Positions 17,201 through 25,296 of a DNA stretch of 64,000 nt are shown in pieces. Numbering within the stretch: position 1 is the stretch's first letter; each line of letters opens with the position of its first letter. The notes under the pieces were generated by a model, which searched no databases, was not told the DNA's origin, and saw nothing but the letters and a program-made list of their open reading frames with translations. The stretch lies in the NCBI RefSeq assembly GCF_009696375.1, contig NZ_VUMD01000014.1:34973-98972 (forward strand), read 5' to 3'. Origin of the DNA: Clostridium porci (GTDB lineage: Bacteria > Bacillota > Clostridia > Lachnospirales > Lachnospiraceae). The position numbers and the translations under genes were made by a program.

Positions 17201-18181
17201 ATGGCAAGAAAGAGAAGAGTCAAGTCAGTCAAAACGGAACTTGTTAAAAAAGCTCGTGAGGCGATGCTTGCCGCCGTCCAGCTATACAATAATCCTCAAG
17301 TGACATTTAAGGCAGAAGCATTTATAACTTTAGCGGTAATTGGATGGACATATATGCTTCACGCCTATTACAGAAGCATAGACGTTGATTATCGGTACTA
17401 CCGCACAGCGGGCAAAAAGAAAACCTATGACAAGACCAAATACGGCGCGTATAAGCACTGGGAGTTAGAGCGATGCCTAAATGATGCCGCTTGCCCATTG
17501 GATTCAGAAACTACAACGAACTTGCGGTTTCTCATTGGAGTGCGGCATGAAATTGAACACCAGATGACGGATAGAATTGACGAATATCTAAGCGCAAAAT
17601 TACAGGCTTGCGCGATAAACTTCGACTATTATATGTGCAAACTCTTTGGAAATAAATATAACCTTAGCAAAGAGCTTTCGCTTGCAATTCAATTCTCTCC
17701 CCTTTCGCCAGATCAACGTGAAAACCTGCAAGACAATTTGCATATCACCAGTAATGTCAAAAACTTTGTCGTTGATTTTGAGAATGTGCTTTCAGAAGAA
17801 GCACTTCGTAGTTCTCGTTATGCTTACCGTGTTCTATTTGTCCCTATAAGCGCAAAACGTCCGGGACAGGCTGACCAAGTCGTTGAGTTCGTAAAAAGCG
17901 ATTCACCTCTTGCAGAGGGCTTGGAAAAAACCTATGCTGTCATAAAAGAGACCGAAAAGCGGAAATATCTCCCCGGGGAAATCGTCAAGCTAATGAAAGA
18001 AAAAGGCTACGATAAGTTTTCTATCAACAAACATACTGAGTTGTGGAAATCTCGTGATGCAAAAAATCCCAAGTTCAGCTATGGGGTACTTGTCGCAAAT
18101 ACTTGGTACTGGTACGAAACGTGGTTCCGCGAAGTTGAAAAACATTGTGCCGCTCATGCAGTTGACTTAAAAAGTAAATAA
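17201..18181 (+). CDS. DUF3644 protein, possible HEPN-type defence ribonuclease
   Basis: This 326-residue protein matches the DUF3644 pattern AREAMLAAVQLYNNPQVTFKAEAF at its start (core AREAMLAAVQLYNN). Around residue 115 it has RHEIEH, an R-x4-H motif placed in a helical context as in HEPN nucleases. DUF3644 genes often lie in defence islands, as here beside a restriction system. ATG 17201 has GCGGAGG upstream; the 240 bases before it hold hairpins (one at 16971-17004) but no gene. A strong terminator follows. The enzymatic role is an inference. Confidence 0.75.
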   Translation: MARKRRVKSVKTELVKKAREAMLAAVQLYNNPQVTFKAEAFITLAVIGWTYMLHAYYRSIDVDYRYYRTAGKKKTYDKTKYGAYKHWELERCLNDAACPLDSETTTNLRFLIGVRHEIEHQMTDRIDEYLSAKLQACAINFDYYMCKLFGNKYNLSKELSLAIQFSPLSPDQRENLQDNLHITSNVKNFVVDFENVLSEEALRSSRYAYRVLFVPISAKRPGQADQVVEFVKSDSPLAEGLEKTYAVIKETEKRKYLPGEIVKLMKEKGYDKFSINKHTELWKSRDAKNPKFSYGVLVANTWYWYETWFREVEKHCAAHAVDLKSK

Positions 18182-18197
18182 GAGAACACCGAGAATT

Positions 18198-18245
18198 AGA
18201 CCGTTGACGTGCGCCGTGTGCGCACAAAGTCAGCGGTCTTTTTTT
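18198..18245 (+). terminator. Rho-independent terminator
   Basis: AGACCGTTGAC (18198-18208) pairs with GTCAGCGGTCT (18229-18239) with one wobble, plus an inner GTGCGC arm, followed by seven T. It ends the restriction/DUF3644 transcript. Confidence 0.88.
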
Positions 18246-18277
18246 ATCATCAAACTCAAAAAAGGAGGTCAATCACA

Positions 18278-18637
18278 ATGACAAAACCGAAAACCCTTGA
18301 ACAGCTCCGAGCCGAAAAGGAACGAGCTGAGATGCAGCTTACACAGGAACAGCACAAGCTGGAGCGTCTGGAGAATCGAAAGAAGTATCTGGAGAAAGGC
18401 GAACGCACCAAGCGCACCCACCGTCTTTGCAATCTGGGCGGCACGATTGAGAGTCTTGCCCCGGAGGTTAAAGATCTCACACGCACCGAAATGACAGAGC
18501 TGATGGAACACATCTTTTCTCTGTCCGAAGTCCAGCGAGCCGTCCGACACATGGCGATTACTCACATCAACCAGGCAAACAGAGAAAAGGAGTTGAAAGC
18601 CGATGGCACTATTCCACCTGAGCGTCACGCAGACTAA
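18278..18637 (+). CDS. DUF3847 protein
   Basis: This 119-residue charged coiled-coil protein (MTKPKTLEQLRAEKERAEMQ) ends in a helical tail. DUF3847 genes regularly precede MobA/MobL relaxase genes in small mobilizable elements, so it may be a relaxosome accessory protein. ATG 18278 has AAAGGAGG upstream. The last 35 bases overlap the relaxase start. Confidence 0.8.
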   Translation: MTKPKTLEQLRAEKERAEMQLTQEQHKLERLENRKKYLEKGERTKRTHRLCNLGGTIESLAPEVKDLTRTEMTELMEHIFSLSEVQRAVRHMAITHINQANREKELKADGTIPPERHAD

Positions 18638-20099
18638 GCGAAGCGCAGGACAGTCCGCTATCGCTTCTGCCTCCTACCGAGCCGGGGAAAAACTGTACAG
18701 CGAATACTACGGCGAGTACAGCGATTACACCCGCAAGGGCGGCGTGATCTGCTCCGACATTCTCCTGCCGTCCCATGCGCCGCCAGAATACGCAGACCGT
18801 CAAACCCTATGGAACGCCGTGGAAAAAGCCGAGCGTGGAAAGAACGCCCAGCTTGCATACAGCTTTGACATTGCCTTGCAGAATGAATTTTCCCTTGAGG
18901 AAAACATCGCTCTTGCAAGGCAATTTTTGTTGGAGAACTTTGTGAGCCGTGGCATGGTTGTTGACTTCGCCGTACACCAGCCCGACCGGGATGACGGCGG
19001 CATACCAAACCCGCATTTTCATGTGCTTTGTCCTATCCGTCCCATCGAGCAGGACGGCAAATGGGGACTAAAGCAACGCCGGGTGTATGAGCTGGACGAG
19101 GACGGCAACCGTATCCGGGACGCAGACGGAAACTATATTTTTAACGCCGTTCCCACTACCGATTGGGGCAGTCCCGAAACGCTGGAATACTGGCGGCAGT
19201 CATGGGCGGAGCTATGCAACGCCAAGTTTGCGGAAAAGGGGCTTGACGTTCGTATCGACCACCGAAGCTATGAGCGCCAGGGCGTGGAGCTTCTTCCCAC
19301 TATCCACGAGGGCGCAACCGTCCGGGCAATGGAGAAGAAAGGCATACGCACCGAAAAGGGAGAGTTCAACCGCTGGATTAAGGCAACCAATGCCGTTATC
19401 CGGGACATCAAGAAGAAAATCGCTCTCCTGTTTGATTGGATTGCCGAAGCAAAAGCGGAGTTTGCCAAGCCGCAGGCACCCGACCTTGTTTCTCTGCTGA
19501 ACGCCTATTACACCCAGCGCAGAGCCGGGGCGTATTCGCAGAAAGGCAAGGTCAGCAATCTAAAGGAGATGAACGAGACTTTCAATTATCTCCGGGCAAA
19601 CGGCATTTACTCCCTTGAAGATTTGGAACACCGTGTTAGCGAACACAGTGCTACCACAGAGAGCTTGAAGAAAACGCTGGACGAACAGACCGCCCGAATG
19701 AAAGCAATTAAGCAGCTCTATGACAGCTCCGCTACTTTCCAGAGCTTGAAGCCTGTCTATGACGGCTTGCAGAAAATCAAGTTTGAGAAGCCCAGAGCCA
19801 AGTACAAGGCTGAACACGCCAACGAACTGAAAATGTTCTACGTCGCCAGACGCAAGCTGACCGGGGAGTTCCCAGACGGCAAGGTGGATATGAAAAAGCT
19901 GTCCGCAGAGTATGACGCTCTGGAACAGGCGCACAGCACCACCTATGGCGAGTTTAAGACCGTCAGAGACGATTTACACCGCCTTTGGAAGGTCAAGTCA
20001 TGCGTAGATACTGCCGCCCGATTTAACGAGCGTACAGAGGAACAAAAGCTCCAAAATCGACCCCAAACACGACACAAAAAGGAGGATATATCCCGATGA
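18603..20099 (+). CDS. MobA/MobL-family relaxase
   Basis: This 498-residue relaxase should nick the nested element's origin of transfer and pilot the strand through a helper channel. The N-terminus shows the MobQ pattern HLSVTQTKRSAGQSAIASAS, then ASYRAGE, with the metal-binding HxH in NPHFHVLCP near residue 138. The C-terminal half is coiled coil. ATG 18603 overlaps the DUF3847 gene. The stop overlaps the next start, so the genes are coupled. Confidence 0.92.
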   Translation: MALFHLSVTQTKRSAGQSAIASASYRAGEKLYSEYYGEYSDYTRKGGVICSDILLPSHAPPEYADRQTLWNAVEKAERGKNAQLAYSFDIALQNEFSLEENIALARQFLLENFVSRGMVVDFAVHQPDRDDGGIPNPHFHVLCPIRPIEQDGKWGLKQRRVYELDEDGNRIRDADGNYIFNAVPTTDWGSPETLEYWRQSWAELCNAKFAEKGLDVRIDHRSYERQGVELLPTIHEGATVRAMEKKGIRTEKGEFNRWIKATNAVIRDIKKKIALLFDWIAEAKAEFAKPQAPDLVSLLNAYYTQRRAGAYSQKGKVSNLKEMNETFNYLRANGIYSLEDLEHRVSEHSATTESLKKTLDEQTARMKAIKQLYDSSATFQSLKPVYDGLQKIKFEKPRAKYKAEHANELKMFYVARRKLTGEFPDGKVDMKKLSAEYDALEQAHSTTYGEFKTVRDDLHRLWKVKSCVDTAARFNERTEEQKLQNRPQTRHKKEDISR

Positions 20100-20398
20100 A
20101 AAAATACGACTGGAAGAACGAGTACAACCCCATCCGCAGAACGGCAAAACGCCTTTTGAGCGGAGAACCGTTGACCGATGGCAGACCGCTTTCCGACCTG
20201 ATCGAATTGGACGAACACACCCGGAAATGCCTTGCCTTTGAAGCCACCCTCACCGACTGCCAGATTAATATGTTGCAGGAGTTGGGATATCTGCCTGTTA
20301 TCACAAGGCAGTACGGCAAGGAATGTGCGAACTGCCCCTACACGCTGGACGAGCGTGAGCATGGCGTTTGCAGACGATGCACTGTTTTCAAGAAGTAA
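20096..20398 (+). CDS. Small Cys-containing protein of mobilizable elements
   Basis: This 100-residue protein ends with a likely zinc-binding group of four cysteines (CANCP ... CRRC). It is coupled to the relaxase gene by a four-base overlap and ends 11 bases before the primase-helicase start. Similar genes occur at this place in related elements, but the function is unknown. Confidence 0.7.
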   Translation: MKKYDWKNEYNPIRRTAKRLLSGEPLTDGRPLSDLIELDEHTRKCLAFEATLTDCQINMLQELGYLPVITRQYGKECANCPYTLDEREHGVCRRCTVFKK

Positions 20399-20409
20399 GG
20401 AGGACGCCC

Positions 20410-22281
20410 ATGCAGTACACCCAAGCACAGATTGACCGGGCAAACGCCGTCAGTCTGGAAGATTTTCTCCGCACACAGGGAGAGACGCTTATCAAAAGCG
20501 GACGGGAATACCGCTGGAAAGAACATGACAGCTTGACCGTCCGGGGAAACAAGTGGTTTCGCCACAGCCAAAGCAAGGGCGGTTATCCCATTGATTTTGT
20601 CATGGAGTTTTTCGGAAAGTCCTTTCCCGAAGCCGTCCAGCTCCTGACCGGCGAAAGCGCCGAGGAGCAGACCGAAGCCAGCACAACACCGCCCACAGCG
20701 TTCCACTTGCCCTTGCACAGCAGAACAGCCGACAGAGCAATTCAATATCTTTGCGAAAGCCGAGGTCTCAACAAAACGCTTGTTGAGGCTTTTCTTCTTT
20801 CTGGGGATATTTACGAGGACGCAAAGCGGCACAATGTTGTGTTTGTCGGCAGAGACCGAAGCGGTACGCCGAGATACGCCCATGTGCGAGGAACGGCAGA
20901 CCCATTCAGACAGGACATTGCCGGGTCTGACAAGTCCTATCCGTTCCGCTATGAGGGAAACGGCAACCAGCTCTTTGTCTTTGAAGCACCGATTGACCTG
21001 TTATCGTTCATCTGCCTTTATCCGCAGGACTGGCAGACAAGGAGCTATCTTGCCCTGGGCGGCGTTTCGGGCAAAGCCCTTGACCGTTTTCTTTCTGAAC
21101 GCAAGGACACCCGAAAAGTATTCCTCTGCCTTGACAGCGACACCGCAGGAAGTGAAGCCTGCTCCCGACTGGTGCAGGACATTCCCAGCAAGATCGCCGT
21201 CATTCGCCTTGTCCCGGCAAGGAAAGACTGGAACGATGTTCTCCGTCAGCAAGGGGATATTCCCAGCCGCAAATTCATAGCCGAGACAATCACGCTGCGA
21301 GAGCTGCCCACCGCCCAGCCTGTCCCCATGCTCCGCATGGCAGATGTGGAGCTGACGAGCGTGGATTGGCTATGGTTTCCGTATATTCCCTTTGGAAAGC
21401 TGACCATCATACAGGGCAACCCCGGCGAGGGCAAGACCTACTTCGCCATGCGTCTTGCGGCGGCTTGCACCAACCGAAAGCCCTTGCCCGGTATGGAGAC
21501 ACTTGAGCCTTTTAATATCATCTATCAGACCGCCGAGGACGGTCTGGGCGATACTGTTAAGCCCCGGCTGATGGAAGCAAACGCAGACCTTGAACGAGTG
21601 CTTGTCATTGACGATAGAGACACGCCGCTAACCCTTGCCGATGAGCGAATAGCAAGGGCAATCCGTGAGAACAACGCAAGGCTGGTTATCATCGACCCGG
21701 TACAGGCGTTTCTGGGCGCAGATGTGGATATGAACCGTGCAAACGAGGTACGCCCGATATTCCGCAGTCTGGGAGATATTGCACAGGCTACCGGGTGCGC
21801 TATCGTGCTGATCGGACACCTGAACAAAGCCGCAGGAACGCAAAGCACCTATCGGGGATTGGGGTCTATCGACATTACGGCGGCAGTCCGCAGTCTGCTC
21901 TTTATCGGCAAGCTGAAGGACAGCCCCACAACGAGGGTGCTTATCCATGAGAAAAGCTCTCTTGCGCCGCCCGGTCAGTCCCTTGCCTTTTCTCTGGGAG
22001 ACGAGAAAGGTTTTGAATGGATAGGAGCTTATGACATTACCTCTGACGAGCTTCTTGCCGGGACAGACACTGCCAAGACCGAGAGCAAGACCGCACAGGC
22101 GCAAATGCTCATTCTGGAACTGCTGGCAGATGGAAAGCGTATGCCGAGCGCAGAGCTGGAAAAGGCAGTCAATGAGCGTGGGATTTCCTCACGCACCATG
22201 AGAACGGCAAAGAGCCGTATCGGGGACAGGCTTGCGACCGAGAAAGACGGCACAGCATGGGTCTGCTATCTCCGAAACTGA
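20410..22281 (+). CDS. Toprim-type primase fused to RepA-like helicase
   Basis: This 623-residue protein has an N-terminal DUF3991-like plus Toprim part (ALGGVSGKALDRF, FLCLDSDTAGSEA at about 235-245) and a RecA-like helicase (Walker A IIQGNPGEGKTYFA at about 340, LVIIDPVQAFLGAD, LIGHLNKAAGT). A small C-terminal winged-helix-like tail follows. It probably replicates the circular or single-stranded form after excision or transfer. ATG 20410 follows GGAGGACGCCC. Confidence 0.88.
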   Translation: MQYTQAQIDRANAVSLEDFLRTQGETLIKSGREYRWKEHDSLTVRGNKWFRHSQSKGGYPIDFVMEFFGKSFPEAVQLLTGESAEEQTEASTTPPTAFHLPLHSRTADRAIQYLCESRGLNKTLVEAFLLSGDIYEDAKRHNVVFVGRDRSGTPRYAHVRGTADPFRQDIAGSDKSYPFRYEGNGNQLFVFEAPIDLLSFICLYPQDWQTRSYLALGGVSGKALDRFLSERKDTRKVFLCLDSDTAGSEACSRLVQDIPSKIAVIRLVPARKDWNDVLRQQGDIPSRKFIAETITLRELPTAQPVPMLRMADVELTSVDWLWFPYIPFGKLTIIQGNPGEGKTYFAMRLAAACTNRKPLPGMETLEPFNIIYQTAEDGLGDTVKPRLMEANADLERVLVIDDRDTPLTLADERIARAIRENNARLVIIDPVQAFLGADVDMNRANEVRPIFRSLGDIAQATGCAIVLIGHLNKAAGTQSTYRGLGSIDITAAVRSLLFIGKLKDSPTTRVLIHEKSSLAPPGQSLAFSLGDEKGFEWIGAYDITSDELLAGTDTAKTESKTAQAQMLILELLADGKRMPSAELEKAVNERGISSRTMRTAKSRIGDRLATEKDGTAWVCYLRN

Positions 22282-22373
22282 CAACAGGAACACGGCAAGC
22301 GTGGCAAAGACGGCAAGGTTTTTATAGATACCTTAATGTTGCCGCCTTGCCTTGTTCCCTCATACCGACACCG

Positions 22374-22404
22374 CCCGATGATGAACCATCACCGGGTATT
22401 TTTC
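22374..22404 (+). terminator. Rho-independent terminator
   Basis: CCCG-A-TGATG (22374-22383) pairs with CATCA-C-CGGG (22387-22396) with one mismatch, followed by TATTTTT. It lies between the primase-helicase gene and tnpW. Confidence 0.65.
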
Positions 22405-22423
22405 ATTTACAGGAGGATTTTGA

Positions 22424-22582
22424 ATGAATAATACCGCAACCAACAACACCACTTGCCCGACTGTCAGAAAGCAGATCGGCAAGACTACCTATATCGTCCG
22501 TGTGCATTTCAGCCAGACCGCAAAAGAGACAATGGCGGACAAAATCAAGCGTATGCTTCGTGAGGAAGTCCGCAAAATGTGA
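22424..22582 (+). CDS. tnpW: TnpW-family transposon protein
   Basis: This 52-residue protein (MNNTATNNTTCPTVRKQIGK) has the TnpW pattern of a TYIVRVHF strand followed by a helix rich in Lys and Arg. AGGAGGA lies upstream of ATG 22424. It is the last gene of the nested element, 45 bases from the right junction. The function is unknown; it is typical of Tn4451-like units. Confidence 0.8.
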   Translation: MNNTATNNTTCPTVRKQIGKTTYIVRVHFSQTAKETMADKIKRMLREEVRKM

Positions 22583-22626
22583 CTTCTTTGTGAATTTGAT
22601 GAAAAAGTCCTTGACTTTTCGTCTCT

Positions 22627-23439
22627 GGCAAAACTGCAAAGTCAATCTTAATTTCCTGCGGTGCGCGCCTTGCGGTGTTCGATATTGCCGAACTGCGGGA
22701 GGTCACAGCCTATGATGAGCTGGAACTGGACACCCTGGGAGACCGGAAAACCGCCCTGTTCCTCATTATGAGTGACACGGACGATAGCTTTAACTTCCTG
22801 ATCTCCATGTGCTACACCCAGCTTTTCAACCTCCTGTGCGAAAAGGCCGACGATGTATACGGTGGGCGGCTGCCGGTTCATGTACGCTGTCTCATTGATG
22901 AAGCCGCCAACATCGGGCAGATTCCCAAGCTGGAAAAGCTGGTTGCCACTATCCGCAGCCGTGAGATCTCCGCCTGCCTGGTCTTGCAGGCACAGTCCCA
23001 GCTGAAAGCCATCTACAAGGACAATGCCGATACCATTATCGGAAACATGGATACCTCTATTTTCCTGGGCGGCAAGGAGCCGACCACCCTCAAGGAACTG
23101 GCTGCTGTACTTGGGAAAGAGACCATCGACACCTACAACACCGGCGAGAGCCGTGGGCGGGAAACTTCCCACTCACTCAATTATCAAAAATTGGGGAAAG
23201 AGCTGATGAGCCAGGACGAAATTGCCGTCATGGACGGCGGCAAGTGCATCCTCCAGCTGCGCGGTGTGCGACCTTTCCTTTCGGATAAATACGACATTAC
23301 CAAGCACCCCAATTTCAAGTACACTGCCGACGCGGACGATAAGAACGCTTTTGACATTGAAGCATTCCTGTCCGCAAGGCTGAAACTCAAGCCCAATGAG
23401 GTCTGCGATGTATATGAAGTAGACACAAAGGGAGCTTAA
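22627..23439 (+). pseudogene. VirD4/TraG coupling protein, C-terminal part (gene split by nested element)
   Basis: This is the remaining 270 codons of VirD4, beginning GKTAKSILISCGARLAVFDI, in frame with the upstream half once the nested element is removed. Walker B is VRCLIDEAANIGQ, followed by LVLQAQSQLKAIY and FLGGKEPTTLKEL. A GTG at 22675 could start a shortened protein, but it would lack Walker A and the membrane anchor. Excision would give a 609-residue coupling protein, the usual length. Confidence 0.93.
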
Positions 23440-23549
23440 TACTGTTCGCTTTTGAAGGGAGTGATCTTATCTATTCGCCGCACCTGCCCTCTACGGGCCA
23501 TTGGCGTACAAAGCGGACAATCATCAAAAAATAATGAAAAAAGGAGGAC

Positions 23550-23599
23550 AGCCGGAATCATGCCCCCGGGAACCGGGCGGCAGATTGTTCCGGCTTTTG
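23550..23599 (+). promoter_or_regulatory. Hairpin in the virD4-Maff2 gap
   Basis: AGCCGGAA (23550-23557) pairs with TTCCGGCT (23588-23595), followed by TTT; an alternative partner ATTCCGGCT lies at 23637-23645. The gap of 217 bases between virD4 and the Maff2 gene holds no other gene. An attenuator or processing site is possible. Confidence 0.5.
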
Positions 23600-23656
23600 T
23601 ATGCCTATGAAACAAGACAAACCTATTTTTTAATCAGATTCCGGCTAACAAACTAT

Positions 23657-23875
23657 ATGGCATTTTTTGAACAGGCAATCACCGTTCTTCAGACCCTTGT
23701 TATCGCTCTGGGCGCTGGTCTCGGCATCTGGGGTGTCATCAACCTCCTCGAAGGTTACGGCAACGACAACCCTGGTGCAAAAAGCCAGGGCATGAAGCAG
23801 CTCATGGCCGGCGCTGGTGTAGCCGTAGTCGGCATGGTCCTTGTACCTCTGCTCTCCGGGCTGTTCTCTGTCTAA
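23657..23875 (+). CDS. Maff2-family small membrane protein
   Basis: This 72-residue protein has two membrane helices (about 8-28 and 50-70) around the conserved GVINLLEGYGNDNPGAKSQG loop. The size and topology resemble VirB2-type pilin or holin-like subunits, and it always sits before the VirB6-like gene in this family. ATG 23657 lacks a clear ribosome site, so the exact start is less certain. Confidence 0.85.
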   Translation: MAFFEQAITVLQTLVIALGAGLGIWGVINLLEGYGNDNPGAKSQGMKQLMAGAGVAVVGMVLVPLLSGLFSV

Positions 23876-23942
23876 GCGTCTCTGCATGAACCTTGCCGCT
23901 CCCGCAGCTTTGCGGGGGCGGCGGAAAGGAGGTTGACACCGT

Positions 23943-24812
23943 ATGGATTTCTTACTCGAAGCCCTGACAATTTGGCTGAAAGAAATGCTGGTGGGCGGCA
24001 TCATGGGAAACTTATCGGGGATGTTCGATTCTGTAAATCAGCAGGTCGGAGATATATCCGTGCAGGTTGGGCAAACGCCGCAGGGCTGGAACGGCGGCAT
24101 TTTCAACATGATCCAGAACCTATCCAACTCCATCATGGTGCCGATTGCTGGCGTGATTCTGGCTATCGTGATGACGTTGGAGCTAATCCAGATGATTACT
24201 GACAAGAATAACCTGCATGATGTGGACACCTGGATGATTTTCAAGTGGGTGTTCAAATCTGCCGCAGCCATACTCCTTGTCACGAATACATGGAATATCG
24301 TCATGGGTGTGTTCGATATGGCGCAGAGCGTAGTGGCACAGGCATCCGGCATCATTTCTTCGGATGCAGCCATTGATATTTCCTCTGTCCTTACGGACAT
24401 GGAACCCCGGCTGATGGAAATGGATTTGGGTCCGCTGTTCGGGCTTTGGTTCCAGAGTATGTTTATCAGCGTTACCATGTGGGCGCTGTATATCTGCATC
24501 TTTATCGTCATTTATGGCCGTATGATTGAAATTTACCTTGTGACATCCGTTGCGCCCATCCCCATGGCTGCCATGATGGGCAGGGAATGGGGCGGCATGG
24601 GCCAGAACTATCTGCGCTCCCTGCTGGCGCTGGGATTCCAGGCATTTCTCATTATTGTCTGTGTGGCGATTTATGCTGTACTGGTGCAAGGCATCGCTAC
24701 GGAGGAAGATGTGATTATGGCAATCTGGAGCTGTGTGGGCTATACGGTCCTCTTGTGCTTTACGCTCTTTAAGACCGGAAGCCTTGCAAAAGCCCTGTTC
24801 CAGGCTCATTAA
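23943..24812 (+). CDS. VirB6/TrbL-like conjugation membrane protein
   Basis: This 289-residue polytopic protein has about six hydrophobic segments, with a soluble stretch after residue 30 and the conserved APIPMAAMMGREWGGMGQNY loop near residue 205. It should form the inner-membrane part of the type IV secretion channel. ATG 23943 has AAAGGAGG upstream. PrgI and VirB4 genes follow in the same operon. Confidence 0.84.
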   Translation: MDFLLEALTIWLKEMLVGGIMGNLSGMFDSVNQQVGDISVQVGQTPQGWNGGIFNMIQNLSNSIMVPIAGVILAIVMTLELIQMITDKNNLHDVDTWMIFKWVFKSAAAILLVTNTWNIVMGVFDMAQSVVAQASGIISSDAAIDISSVLTDMEPRLMEMDLGPLFGLWFQSMFISVTMWALYICIFIVIYGRMIEIYLVTSVAPIPMAAMMGREWGGMGQNYLRSLLALGFQAFLIIVCVAIYAVLVQGIATEEDVIMAIWSCVGYTVLLCFTLFKTGSLAKALFQAH

Positions 24813-24828
24813 GGAGGAGAGAGTTTCT

Positions 24829-25296
24829 ATGGCCTATGTACCTGTACCCAAAGACTTAACCAAAGTCAAAACCAAGGTTGCCTTCAACTTAACCAAGCGG
24901 CAGTTGGTCTGCTTCGGCGGAGGGACGCTTTTGGGCGTACCGCTGTTCTTTTTGCTCCGTGGCTCTGCCGGGAACAGTACGGCAGCCCTGTGCATGATGT
25001 TCGTTATGCTGCCCTTCTTCCTGCTGGCGATGTACGAAAAGCACGGACAGCCGTTGGAAAAGATCGTGGGCAATATCATCCGCGTCACGGTGATCCGCCC
25101 CAGGCAGCGCCCCTACCGCACCAATAACTTCTATGCCATTCTGGAACGGCAGGAAAATCTCGACGAGGAGGTGTCACACATTGTTTACAGCAATCAAAAA
25201 CTGGCTGCACCGGCTGTTCGGAAAAAACGAGGAAAAAGCTGTGCAGCCGGTCAAAACAAAGAAAAAGCTGTCCCGCACCGACAGAAAGCAGATTGA
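24829..25296 (+). CDS. PrgI-family conjugation protein
   Basis: This 155-residue protein has the PrgI pattern: VPVPKDLTKVKTKVAFNLTKRQ, then two adjacent membrane helices (about 35-75). It corresponds to the VirB3-like component that partners VirB4. AAGGAGGAGAG precedes ATG 24829. Its last 116 bases overlap the VirB4 start region in another frame, so the two are strongly coupled; the Lys-rich tail comes from this overlap. Confidence 0.83.
   Translation: MAYVPVPKDLTKVKTKVAFNLTKRQLVCFGGGTLLGVPLFFLLRGSAGNSTAALCMMFVMLPFFLLAMYEKHGQPLEKIVGNIIRVTVIRPRQRPYRTNNFYAILERQENLDEEVSHIVYSNQKLAAPAVRKKRGKSCAAGQNKEKAVPHRQKAD

Larger units (their letters stand above)
11650..22628 (+). mobile_element. Tn4451-like mobilizable element nested inside virD4
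   Basis: The boundaries are set by protein continuity. VirD4 reads ...LAAG on the left and GKTAKSILISCGARLA on the right. Both junctions share only the dinucleotide GG (11650-11651 and 22627-22628), as expected for a large serine recombinase. The unit is 10,977 bp. Content: serine recombinase at the left end, TnpV, a restriction-modification island, DUF3644, DUF3847, MobA/MobL relaxase, a primase-helicase and TnpW at the right end. No secretion genes are present, so it would depend on a conjugative helper. Confidence 0.92.

Noticed and set aside
22675..23439. Independent gene starting at GTG 22675
   Set aside because: The upstream codons back to 22627 continue the VirD4 protein exactly, so this is the second half of the split gene.
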